From: Thalassia testudinum
Taxonomy: Eukaryota > Streptophyta > Magnoliopsida > Alismatales > Hydrocharitaceae
NCBI GenBank assembly: GCA_037157565.1
Contig: JAZHRO010000013.1
Coordinates: forward strand, 35,592,501 to 35,656,500
Length of the DNA: 64,000 nucleotides
Direction: 5' to 3'
The first letter of the stretch is position 1, and the number at the start of each line of letters is the position of its first letter. This document shows positions 35,201 to 44,610 of the stretch, one piece after another. Below the pieces are notes generated by a model that searched no databases, was not told where the DNA came from, and saw only the letters and a list, made by a program, of their open reading frames with translations. A program made the position numbers and the translations under genes.

Positions 35201-36168
35201 TCCGCGAGGACCGCGTAGACCGCGCCGCTCCCCAAGAAGCCCCTCCTCCTCATCCCTTCGAAGATCTCCCTGACCTCCCCCCACCTGCCCTCCTCCCCGA
35301 GCCTGCTGATCACCGGCAGGAACACACTCGGGTCCGGCCTCACCCCATCCTCCATCATCCTCTCCAGCAATCCCCTCGCCGCCCCCCGGCAGCTCCACTT
35401 GATCACCGCGTTCCACGTGGCGACACCCGGCCTCACCCCCTGGGCACGCATCCTCTCGAACGCCCCCGCCATGGCCTCCGTGCGCCCGCACCTCCCGAGG
35501 GTGTCGATGACGGCGTGGTAGACCCTGGAGTCGAAGGGGACGCCGGAGCGGCGCATCTCCTCGACGACGCGGAGGGCCTTCCCCCACATGCCGACGTCGC
35601 GGTACATGGAGAGGAGGCGGGCGTGGGTGGAGGGCGGGAGGGGGAGGAAGCGTCTGCGGCGCATGTGGGAGAGGACGAGGTGGGCGGCGTCGGGGCGGCG
35701 GGAGAGGGCGAAGTGGTGGAGGAGGGCGAGGAGGGTGGGGCGGTCGGGGCGGAGGTAGGAGGAGAGGAGGCGGAGGGCCGGGGGTAGGAGGCCGTCGCGG
35801 AGGAAGGCGGAGAGGAGGGGGATGAGGGAGCGGGGAGGGGGAGGGGGGAGGCCAAGGAGGCGCATCTCGAGGAGGAGGGCGTCGGCCTCGAGGGTGCGGC
35901 CGAGGTAGGCGAGGGAGGAGACGAGGGAGGAGTAGGAGGGCGCGTCGGCAGGGACGCCCAGGGCGCCCATGCGGGAGAGGAGGGAGAGGGAGGCGTCCGG
36001 GTCGCCCGAGGCGCAGTGGAGGCCGAGGAGGCGGTTGAAGGAGGCCCGAGTGGGCTCGCGCGTGGGGTCGTCGGGCACGCGGAGGGCGTAGCGTGGAGGG
36101 GGAGGAGGTCTGGTGGTGGTGGACGTGGCGGGGAGGTGTATCGCGCCGGTGGTGGTGGCGGCGGCCAT
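26236..36168 (-). CDS. P-class pentatricopeptide repeat (PPR) protein, four exons, 488 residues
   Basis: Exons on the minus strand: 36168-35080, 28332-28180, 28023-27952 and 26388-26236. All introns are phase 0 and GT-AG (donors CAG|GTGGTAG, AGT|GTGAGTT, CAG|GTCAGC; acceptors CTGTAG|GG, TTGAAG|GG, CTTCAG|GT). The joins restore repeat register: NAYAQQ|GLCEQT, HIKES|GLTPD and KKFEQ|VLKIF. PPR proteins bind organellar RNA through 35-residue helical pairs. Here they run from about residue 40 (ASFNRLLGLHCASGDPDASL) to about 465. The first 30 residues are rich in Ala, Thr and Pro, suiting a plastid or mitochondrial targeting peptide. There is no E/DYW or SMR tail. The C-terminal arrangement (VTYTTLMKAF, then DAGCTADRKALELL) resembles the end of the CRP1-like group, but the protein is shorter, so orthology is not claimed. 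Exon 1 is very GC-rich; exons 2-4 are not. Intron 1 (6.7 kb) is filled with transposons. Confidence 0.85.
27036..27370. repeat. Tandem duplication in PPR intron 3
   Basis: A unit of about 160 bases starting CAAGGGTTGTTCTCT occurs at 27036 and 27193, with a partial third start at 27357. Both full copies contain AGCCAAGTCAAG, CTCTTTTATTC and GACTTCATTTTCTAAAGTAG. Confidence 0.75.
28405..28540 (-). repeat. Copia 3' LTR
   Basis: Shares GAAATGGCATGATTTTATTCTA, CTCAAGCCTCTCTTAT, AAATTACAACAT and ACAAAATGACACAAA with 33292-33428. It ends AACTCTAACA (plus strand), i.e. starts TGTTAGAGTT on its own strand. Confidence 0.8.
28545..32100 (-). pseudogene. Copia pol remnants (protease/integrase, RT, RNase H)
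   Basis: 31831-32073 matches the protease/pre-integrase junction (VSLAKLANGACS, then FLVNLLSINKL). 31300-31500 reads like the integrase end (HISQQNGVAKRK, the usual QQNGVAERK). 29746-30018 is the start of reverse transcriptase (DYKWVCIVKYLPNSTIDR, then LVAKGFIRTLGMDYFETISP), continuing with LDVKN to about 29690. 28560-28960 is RNase H (SKKQSVVSCFS, YDNKSAIHIASNP). Stops and frame changes break every domain, so the element cannot encode its own enzymes. Confidence 0.8.
32401..32717. mobile_element. MITE inside the Copia element
   Basis: 317 bases with imperfect terminal inverted repeats: GGTAGCATTTGGCAAGTGGG on the left, and GGCGTTGTTTGGCATGCAGG read inward from the right. Flanked by AAA on both sides (32398-32400, 32718-32720). 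The ends resemble PIF/Harbinger or similar MITEs. The body repeats GTGGGAGAAGCC three times exactly, plus near copies. Confidence 0.5.
33276..33291 (-). promoter_or_regulatory. Copia primer binding site (iMet-like variant)
   Basis: The minus strand reads TGGTATCAAGTGCAGC directly next to the right LTR. The first nine bases fit tRNA-iMet; the usual AGC after TGGTATCAG is altered. Confidence 0.6.
33292..33428 (-). repeat. Copia 5' LTR
   Basis: 137 bases from TGTTGAAACTG, adjacent to the primer site, to CTCTAATA. The terminal CA has become TA. Confidence 0.75.
33800..34259 (+). mobile_element. LINE fragment, C-terminal end with poly(A)
   Basis: The plus strand encodes the zinc-finger-like end of a plant LINE ORF2 (TCALCGVVQEDINHLFF, then QCTIANQIWRHF, then LWGIWLGRNGVAF), broken by a one-base shift in a T run near 33931. 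A 3' untranslated part and an A tail at 34246-34259 follow. The 5' truncation is typical of LINE insertion. It lies in PPR intron 1, opposite in strand to the gene. Confidence 0.75.
34260..35079 (-). other. PPR intron 1, apparently native part
   Basis: No transposon signature and no convincing ORF. It runs from the LINE tail to the exon 1 donor. Together with 28333-28404 and 33429-33799 it may represent the original, shorter intron. Confidence 0.4.
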
Positions 36169-37034
36169 CTCGCTCGGAAGGGAGAGGGAGGGCTCGGAGG
36201 GTGGATGTTGGAAGAGGGAGGGAGGGAGGGAGGGGGTTTAGGGGATTTTTGTGCGGGGGTTTGCGGTCGCGCAGGTTGGAGGGTTGGGCGATCGGCGTGC
36301 GGTGGAGATCGTTTGGTCGGGTGTGCTTGAGCGGATGTGGACGGTGGCGGATGATGACGGTCGTCCTAACACAATAATGCATCTTTTGCGGCCGTCCTCC
36401 GTGAGAGGATTTTTCTTTTTCTTCGACTAACCATTCAATTACGGGAATAATCAAACACAATCGGACGCTCGCGAAAAGTTGGAAGGATATGTTTCCTGTG
36501 AAAATAGAAGAATCGTGCAGCTTATTGGGAGATGTCTTTGTTTGTTTGCGTTTGTGTTGATTTTATTTTTCTTTTTGCAGTAGATGTATGCTGTGTGTTG
36601 CTTGGGTGTATGTTCTATAATTTTTTTTTTTTGTTATATTTGTATCTTAAGGTGGCTTTGATATTTGGAGTAGGGATTTGTGAATTACCCATGAAGTTGG
36701 GATTGGTTTCGGAATTGAGGAGGAATCTTGTTTGAACTCGATTATAGAATAACCTAATTCTTGGGAAGGGGGAGTGATTAATTTATGTTGGAATTGAGGG
36801 TCCTCTTTTGTCAAGAACGAAAATTGAAATAAACTTGGTTAAATGATGGATATTCCTACAGTCAAACGAGCTCTAAAGGTGGATTATTAGACCCCATCGA
36901 TGGATTCTTAGCCTCTATGGGAATATATGTGCATTGCATGTAAGTTGATTTCTACCATTCTGGTTGATTATCTAGCCTGGAGGAACATGTTTACCTTGCA
37001 TGGAGAGCGAATCCTATCATCATTGCTAACTAAC
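36169..37034 (-). other. Upstream region of the PPR gene
   Basis: The first 150 bases upstream of the ATG are CT-rich on the coding strand (5' untranslated type). Further up the region is AT-rich. No clear TATA box and no other gene. Overlapping long ORFs on both strands up to about 36460 follow from base composition. Confidence 0.4.
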
Positions 37035-37330
37035 CAAAATATTTTAATTTTGTTATCTCTCTCATCATGGAAGAGTGTGAGAGGCTCCCCATGGGCATGT
37101 AGTCATAGACGAAGAGCTTCTCGTTATGGCTGTAATAGTACACACAGAGTAGGACAAGATTTGGGTGACTTATCGCCCCGATGACCTTAGTTCTCGTGGC
37201 GAACTCCACCTCCCCCATCTCAACGTCCCTCTGCCACTTTACCACCATCATTGTGCCGTTCTCAAGCATCGCTTTGTATGTTGCCTCGATGGTCTTGTCC
37301 TTGACAGCAACAACGGTAATAGCAAGGTAA
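37035..37330 (-). pseudogene. Receptor-like kinase fragment
   Basis: About 95 codons in one frame match the N-lobe of an LRR receptor-like kinase of the LRR-III type. TIEATYKAMLENG corresponds to the glycine-loop end and beta 2, MMVVKWQRDVE contains the ATP-binding lysine, and VIGAISHPNLVLL, YYYSHNEKLFVYDYMPMGSL run to the hinge. The glycine-rich loop is poor and the catalytic lobe (HRD, DFG) is absent. No signal peptide, LRRs or membrane segment lies nearby. It is a truncated copy, not a working kinase. Confidence 0.75.
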
Positions 37331-39400
37331 GGGAGAGCTTGTGTGTAGTATTAATTAGACCATCCCACCCCCCTCCCATGAAATTAGATAATACCAGGAT
37401 AGTGGCCTTAATCCCGGTACTATCCTATCCTAGGTTTAACTCTCCAAAATAGGGGGCAAACGTCATAATTTCACTAAACAAACGATACATTTTGATTCGA
37501 GGGATCAATCTTTGTAAGGAATGGCTGGGATGTGAATATGATGCGCGACTATCATATAATATGTGACTATTCTCGTTCTATTTAAAGGAGGGTTATATTA
37601 ATATTCAATTTGGGGGATGAAGAATGTGGATGTGGATTTTGAGTAAAAAGAAAATCTAGAAACGAGAGAATGAAAGAATATCTTGAGGGTCTTCGAAGGC
37701 ACTATGGGTTTTTGGAATGAACCTATAGTTGCAATCGTTTCTATGTCGTTTGTAAGAGGCTTAGAACCTTTTTATATGATACAAGCATGCTAATGTTGTT
37801 GTTATATGAAGTTTGTTTAGATGTCTAGTGTTCTCAAGGCCTAAGTTGTATGAATTTTGAAAGGAAAGAGATAATTCTTGCATTTGGATTCACCTAAGCA
37901 TCCATTGTCTCCATCCTTTTTCAGTATAGAGTGATTGCTTTGATTGAGCTTTAGATTGGCTCGCTAGCAATTGTTAGCATTTTTTGTTTTTATCATGATC
38001 ATGCAATTCATAAAACTAGGAAGTTGTAATAATTTTGGTTAGGCATTGACTGAATTGTCCAAGCATGTTCATTTATGGTTAATGTCTGATTAATCTCTGT
38101 ATAGATTAATAAGAAATATCCATCAATTCGAGGTAAAAGATCGTAAGAAAAGGTGCCTGGACCATGCATATAATACCTCTTTTTCTTAAGATGGTAGGAT
38201 TGATTATTAAACAACGTTAACCAGATAAAAAACAAATCAATTAGAAATTATATGTCGAAATATAATGTCCATGTAAGTTCAATCAAGCTAAATGCAATGG
38301 GTTAACATCATGTTGATAACATAGAAGAATTAAATTAAGAGGATATTAAGTCTCTTAGTGTTATTAAGTGAATAACTTCCCAAATTCATGATTCATTAAC
38401 TCACATAAGTACTCCAAATCAACTTTGGTTATGATAGCAAGTAATTAGATTGATCCCAAATCAACTTAACATCACACTCAGATGGGATCCATCGTGTATA
38501 AAGTCCATTTCTCACCGAGATCAAACTAATCACAAATAAAAAGTTTTATTACAACAAAATCTCAACAAGAAAATCTTTATAAAATATTTAATCACATCGC
38601 ACAAATCATTACTAATTCATTATCTCTAACGAAAACGTTGGACGACTTATTTATAGATTTTTGGAAAGAAAGATTCTTCCTCTTCCTTTTAGAAGTTTCT
38701 TTCCACGTGCACAAATCATCTCACAACACTTGTTATGTTGTTATTCTTATTTGACATAATCCAAGCTAACATTTTATCTTGTTTGTTATAAGGACCTAAC
38801 CAAAATATTGTCGAGGTTGATTGTAACTAATTTGTGCTACCTGCATGGGACATCAAGGGCCTTTAGTGACCTCAGCATTTTTGGTTATTCTCATTTTAGT
38901 CTTATTACCTTTAATTGTGTTTGTATTTTTTATTGGCATAGGTTGAGTAGCTTTTTCCGAGTGGCCTATCTAATGGTTTGTTCTCTTTATCTTATCAGGC
39001 ATCTGGGACTTTATTTTAAGAGTTGTCCTTTCTTCCCTTACAGGTACTTGGACGTTAAGTCTTTTTCTTGGTCAAATTTGTAGATTTATCAGCATATGGA
39101 ATAGGTAACATCATAAGCTATGTAGACATAGTAGGGCAACATATATATTCACGTAGACCATTTATAAAATTCACACCAATTGCATTTCTGCAATTAATCT
39201 TTCAAGGCAGATAAGAATCAATATTGTCGGAGATTTCATTGACATCTTAACTTTTGTACATTAAACATCAGATGTAATTATACTATCTACCACAAGCTAT
39301 ATGAGAACATATAAGATAATCACTGCACTATTTGATTATTAAAAAAAGATGAAACGTACATCCATATGAGTGCAAAGGTTTGTAAGCTTCAAATTTAATA
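37331..39400. other. AT-rich stretch, no gene seen
   Basis: No recognisable gene, transposon end or RNA gene. Only short chance ORFs. Confidence 0.5.
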
Positions 39401-40634
39401 ATCCCTATATTGGTTATTCATGCAGAGAGAAGGGCAGTACCGGCAACAAGAATATTGGGGTTAAAAGGAAATGAGAGAGTAGCAGCAAGGGAGAGGAATC
39501 AAAAGAGTAAGAGATTGATATTCCCGTCAAGTTGATTTAATAATGTGAAGCCGTATTTGTGGTTCATCTGTTATGACTGATGACATTTTTGCAGCAAGAA
39601 GCAGAAAAAGGTCATTGAAGTGCAGGTGGTATCAGAATCAGAGAATGAAAGCTTGGAGAATAAAAGGAGTGAAATCCCACAAAGAAAAGTAACAACATGA
39701 AAGAGGATTGTAAAGAAGTTAGAATAATCCTCCATAAGAAATTTTTGTTCACTTATATCACGCATTTTTAATAGAACAGAGCTCTCACGCTTTTAGAAAA
39801 GAAAAAGCAGCACGAATTAGATTACAGTTGCAACTATGATAGGAAAGTTTCATATGGTTTCTTAGCATTCATGATATACTGAAATAGTTTGCACTAACAA
39901 GTGATAGTTGTCTAAGAGTACGAAAATGAATGCAAGTAGAAAGCAATAAAATTTGACTTCAGACTAACAATGTATAAAAAGTTGCATGTGCAATAAATGA
40001 GTGACAAAGGCAAAAACCAACATAATAGTAGCCTGATTGCACGAACTTTATGAATAAGGCATGACAGAGTACACATTTCATAGGGGCAAGAACAAGAACC
40101 CAAGGAATCAAAATGAAGCAAATGAAGACAGGTTTGCATTGTCGCACATGATTCTGTAAGTCATAATCCAATATTCATGCAATTAATTAACATCTGTTGC
40201 AAATTTCAGCGTGGACTCAATAGGAGCCTTCCTGAAATAGAAGAGGATGAAAGATTTCAAGAGAAGACCATATCCAAACCAAAGCACGATAGGTAACTCC
40301 CAAGTCAGCAATTAAATTGAATGGCCACATTATAGACATGAGTTAAGTTAAACAGTATATGTATGTCATCCAATTCCCATGCAGTGAAATACGATCTCGG
40401 AAGAAGAAAGCCATGGAAGAAGAGACATAGAGGGAAAGTATGAACTCCACATAGGCAATCCTCATAATCCATCATACATCTCATATAATTAAAGCAACTA
40501 ACAATTCCGACAACTGCAACAGTGATAGTGCAAGCAAATTACAGTTGCTAAACTTTGAGCTTATATAGTACACACCACCAACAACAAAACCAACTAAGGC
40601 CCCAAAGCAGAGGTATGCACAGAAGAAGTTTAAG
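39401..40634 (+). other. Possible upstream exons of the plant-mobile-domain gene
   Basis: Short Lys/Glu/Ser-rich coding-like islands separated by AT-rich sequence: near 39425-39470 (KGSTGNKNIGVKRK), 39594-39705 (after TTTTTGCAG: KKQKKVIEVQVVSESENES) and 40211-40290 (RGLNRSLPEIEEDERFQEK). They share strand and style with the low-complexity exons at 55.6-57.4 kb. Exon limits are uncertain. Confidence 0.35.
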
Positions 40635-41246
40635 ATGTCAACAAGATGTGGACTAGATGACTTTAGCAAGTTACTTCCAAGGCCACCCAGGGAAGTTCAG
40701 GAGAAGTTCAACATCACACCATTCGAAAAACTAGCTGGGCTAAGCTTCCCCCCAAATGACAAGGAGTTCCTGTATGAGAAGATTAAAGCATACCACCCAC
40801 ATTCGAGGTCCTTCGGAATGGGTAACTACAACTATGCATTTGAGGCAGGGCATGTCGCTAAGATTACTGGCTTACCTAGAGATGAAATTCCTATAACACT
40901 GGCATCTAAGGAGGAACTTCTAGAACATCATAACATTCCAGCGAAATCGTTGTTGCTACGTAAACATGTGTTTGGGAAGTCGGATCCCACACAGAATTCT
41001 GTAAAGGAGAAATTTTTGGAGCTCATTTTGGACTACATCAATGATAAAGAAACCGACGAACTCCTTCACAACCATATTAGGATTCTCATCCTACATCATT
41101 GTGCAGGATTTCTACACCCACATGGAGATTATAATATCTACCCTAGATTATTCTTGTATGTTGAGGATCTAAAGTGCCTAGAGCAGTACATGTGGGCATT
41201 TGTGATTATAGACCAGCTGCATCAAATATTCTCGGATGCACGATGA
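40635..41246 (+). pseudogene. Plant-mobile-domain-like protein, 5' part (gene split by insertions)
   Basis: An open frame of 203 residues with features of the plant mobile domain found in MULE transposons and related host genes: FGMGNYNYAFEAGHVAKITGLPRDEIPI (cut here to its landmarks: GNYNYAFEAGHVAKITGLP), LRKHVFGKSD, then RILILHHCAGFLHP and YVEDLKCLEQYMWAFVIID. The frame stops at 41246 inside the domain. The missing end (NKPLGYLKGCTILL) appears at about 55.36 kb, beyond the chromovirus. The protein has no enzymatic signature; such domains are thought to mediate protein contacts. Whether this is a host gene or part of a DNA transposon cannot be decided here. Confidence 0.6.
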
Positions 41247-41249
41247 AAA

Positions 41250-41687
41250 TGTTAGAATCATGATACGTAAATTATTATTACGGAATTATATGTTAAATAT
41301 ATATATATATTTAGACATCACATTTACTGTAATTAAAGTGGTCTAATTATGTAAATTGACCATTCACATCTCATTAGTATATGAGATTTAATATATAAAA
41401 ACCTTAAGGGAAATGTAATTCCGTGATGGGTGTAATTTTTATTTTATTTTAAGCGGTTATGGTCCCTGGAGGGGTGAGGGTGAAGTGGTGATTCAGTTTT
41501 CTGCATCCCATCGCATAAAAGTTATAAATGGAGCTCGTGACAAAACCCAAAGTGTACGCTCCCATTCAGTTCTCTTTTGCCCTCGCTCTCTGAGCCCTCT
41601 GGAAGTATTATTGCCACCACATCTCATTGGAGAAGCAAGCCCACGGCTTTAGAGGATTTCTGTGATCTCCTTAATGTTTCTGCTACA
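41250..41687 (+). mobile_element. Possible solo LTR
   Basis: Starts TGTTAGAATC, ends TGCTACA, and holds a TATA-like box (TTATAAATGG, about 41521-41530) followed by a CT-rich part, as expected of a 438-base LTR. The neighbouring five bases do not match (GAAAA versus ATGGA), so this is not proven. It may have helped break the mobile-domain gene. Confidence 0.35.
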
Positions 41688-43227
41688 ATGGATTTTGTTA
41701 CGACCCAGTTCCCAAATCTCTACAGGACACGAGAATCGGACTGATTCGACTGATCCCAAAATCCAGTCGTCCAACGAGAAAGTAACAAAAAAGCAGTAAA
41801 ATAAACCACATTCATCATGCAAGTAACTAACAGTAACAAAAGTACAGCAGTAAAGAAAATAACTACTACAGTACATACCACCACAATAGTAGAGAATTAA
41901 AAACATGTACAGAATATGAAATTTACAATAAAAGAGTATAATGTGTAACAGAAATACTCACTACTACAGAAAATGGGTACAACAAAAGTACAACTACTAG
42001 GCTCTACTAGGCCCAGCACCCTCCGCAGCCGAAGGCTCTGGCTGCTCAACACCTGGTCCTGAAAAAGGTGACAATTATGACACGTCAGCGAAACGCTGAG
42101 TAGAGTGGCAACCAGCTAGCTAAGAAAACAGTAAAGGTGGACAAGTAGCTGTTGTTTTTAATTTCTTTCTTTATTCCTCTATTTACTCTTTCTTGATTTA
42201 TTTCTCAGGTCTTTCTCTTGATCTCGAATGTTCATCGTGGGAACGATCTTGATTGTAGTCTTTTCCGAAAAGTAGAAGTAGCACGTGGTACTCTCTTGGC
42301 CGGGAGAGTCCCCCGTGGTGGTCCTACCCTCAGTCAACCACCCCAAGGTTGCTGACAGACGTAACGGTGACTACGGCAGGCGTGATAAACGCACGGGTAG
42401 CTACCTCGCATTGGCACGCGGTCAGTCGTTTCCGTTAACTAGTGCGCCCAAAACACAATACGGAACCAGTATAGGGTAGATCCCTCTCAGTAACAGGGGT
42501 CCAGCCCCTCCACGGTAACCAAATAGGGGTCTTGCCCCTCTACAGTCTGCGCACCCTCGCCTGACTACCCTGGTTTGCCCAGTGGGCCTAACAAGTCTGT
42601 GTAGGACGGCTAGCTGAACCTCGGGGCCCGTGGGGTGGCTAGCTCTCTCCCTACACTAGTAGCTCTCCCCGATACTGTGTACGCGAGGGCCAAAAGTCGG
42701 TACAAAGTGGCCAGACCTAATCCCGGGTCCCTAGGGCGGCTAGCTCTGCTCTGCACTAAACAGGGGGACAGTTGCTCTCCTTGGTACTTCGTATTCAAGA
42801 GCCAGCTCACTTCCCCATCCACTTTCCCAGTTCCATTCTATTTATTTTCCAGGAGCTCTACTCCTAATTCCCCGTAGGGTTCATGCTCATATTTCTCAGG
42901 CCAAGCCATACTTGGTTTCATCATTTCAGTTTTGTTCGCATATAGCACGTGTTTTCAACATTTAATCTTTCTTTTCCAATTTATATATATACAAGCAGCT
43001 CGAATTTAGTTTCCAAATGACATGAATTACATGTAGCAGTTACTAGCAACAGTACTCTACATTTCACAGGTAGCTGTTATCCAATTATAGGCAATTATCA
43101 TTATTCTATCTACTTATCTAAGATTGTAATTCGGGCATTCAAGACATTTGTTTCAGTGTTTCTGTTTCTAGGATTCATGCCACACCTAGGATCTATTATT
43201 ATTATGAACGCGGCTTCAAGACAATTT

Positions 43228-44152
43228 TTAAGACGTCTGGGAGGTGGCCCAGACGTCTGACCAGACGTCTGGAACCCCTTCCAGACGTCTGGGATTCAAT
43301 TTCTGCGGCGTACGGGGTTGCGTCTGCGCGCATGCGCGCGCAGACCTGCAACCGCCACCCGCTTTCCTCTATTTCCCTCTCTCCTCCTGCAGGCGCAGTG
43401 CTGCGCTCCCTCTCTCTCTCTCCCCGCGCGGCCTTATAAGGCCCTCGCCCTCTCCCTCACTCTCATCTCCTTCGCTTCCCTCTTCTTCTTCTCCCAGCCA
43501 GTGCGGGAGCGCGAGCGAGCGGCGGCAGCGGCAGCCGCGACGAGTGTGTAGGAGGAGGTGTTGCACGAGGGAGGAGACGCTCGACCGTGAGGGCTCGAGC
43601 TTGACAGGGCAGCTAGAGCGGGCCGACGGGGGAGCAGCGGGCGTGGAGTGTCGCGGGAGGGCTGCTACAGCTCGAGCAGCAGGCGGACGGGGCGCGGCCG
43701 TGCGTCACGGGCGGAGAGCGAGTCGAGCTCTGATTTTGGAAGTTTTCCAGAATCAGAGGTCTGGGCTTCCAACCAGAGGACGGTGAAGACGTCTGGAGGA
43801 CTGTCCAGACGTCTGGCAAGTAAGTTATTTCGTCCTTCTTCCTTTTTCGCGCGTACGGCCATGCAGCCGTCCGCCGCGCCTTCGTCTGCAACCCGTCGTA
43901 CTGAGAGCGAGGAGTGGATACGTGCAGGTTCTGCTCGGGAGGGCACGGGACTCGCCATCCAACGCGAATTGGACGTCTGGCTGCAGTGCCAGACGATTGA
44001 GAGGACTTCCAGACGTCCGGGTTGACCATCGGACGTCTGGGAATTAAGCCAGACGCCCCCGCAGGCTTCTGGACATCTGAGGGACTACACAGAGCGAATG
44101 TATCCTCTGAACCACATTTTAAGACGCCTGGAAGAGGTTCCAGACGTCTGAT
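43228..44152 (+). repeat. GACGTC hairpin array in the solo LTR
   Basis: At least ten copies of GACGTC within CCAGACGTCTGG-like palindromes. Many are paired as inverted repeats around short loops, e.g. AGACGTCTGGAA/TTCCAGACGTCT with loop CCCC near 43260-43290. Four copies fall in the first 65 bases. GACGTC is the core of the plant bZIP C-box. Confidence 0.75.
43434..43440 (+). promoter_or_regulatory. TATA-like box of solo LTR
   Basis: TTATAAG between GC-rich and CT-rich parts, the expected place for the LTR promoter. In the host LTRs the matching place reads CTTCAAATAC or similar. Confidence 0.5.
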
Positions 44153-44444
44153 TTTGGACTGTTTCGTCGTTTTCGACCCGTTTAGGGCCCGTTCGGAGTC
44201 CGTTTTCCGCGTTTCGAGTTGCGTTCTTTTCGGAATAAAATCCTCTACCCGTTTACAGTAATTATATACTGTTATGAGAAACTCCTTATGTTTGATCCTT
44301 GTGTTAGGACCCCGTTCCATTGCAGTCTCGGGGGTTGCGGAGGAGCGTGGGATTTCCGACCACGCCCCCAGTACTCCCGTTGTAGTTGGTAGAGTGGCTT
44401 TAAAAATTATTAACATAATTTGTTACAATTATGGAACAATTAAT

Positions 44445-44610
44445 AGAACCTAGGGCATTGCATGAATCCTAGGAATGAGAAACCAGATTGAATGATAGAT
44501 CCTAGGGTATTGCATGAATCCTAGGACTGGAAAACTAGATTGAATGATAGATCCTAGGGTACGGCATGAATCCTAGGACTGGAAAACTAGTGATATGAAT
44601 ATAGATATTG
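44445..44610 (+). repeat. About 52-base tandem repeats with CCTAGG palindromes (solo LTR)
   Basis: Three units of CCTAGGGTATTGCATGAATCC followed by TAGGACTGGAAAACTAGATT and GAATGATAGAT (sequence abridged at 20 bases per piece; small variations). The same block occurs inverted at 45960-46175 and 53820-54080, and directly at 61205-61365. Confidence 0.8.

Noticed and set aside
35138..36460. 440-residue Pro/Arg-rich ORF, and other long ORFs on both strands over the PPR first exon
   Set aside because: Shadows in other frames of a GC-rich exon; the PPR frame has clear repeats and spliced continuation.
43228..43290. CRISPR-like pattern of short palindromic repeats
   Set aside because: Spacing is irregular, spacers are tiny and shared among LTR copies, and the genome is a plant.
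43613..44416. 267-residue ORF on the minus strand and 180-residue ORF on the plus strand at 43244-43786
   Set aside because: Both lie in the GC-rich part of an LTR and translate the GACGTC repeats (LDVW/RRPD patterns); not conserved in the other LTRs.
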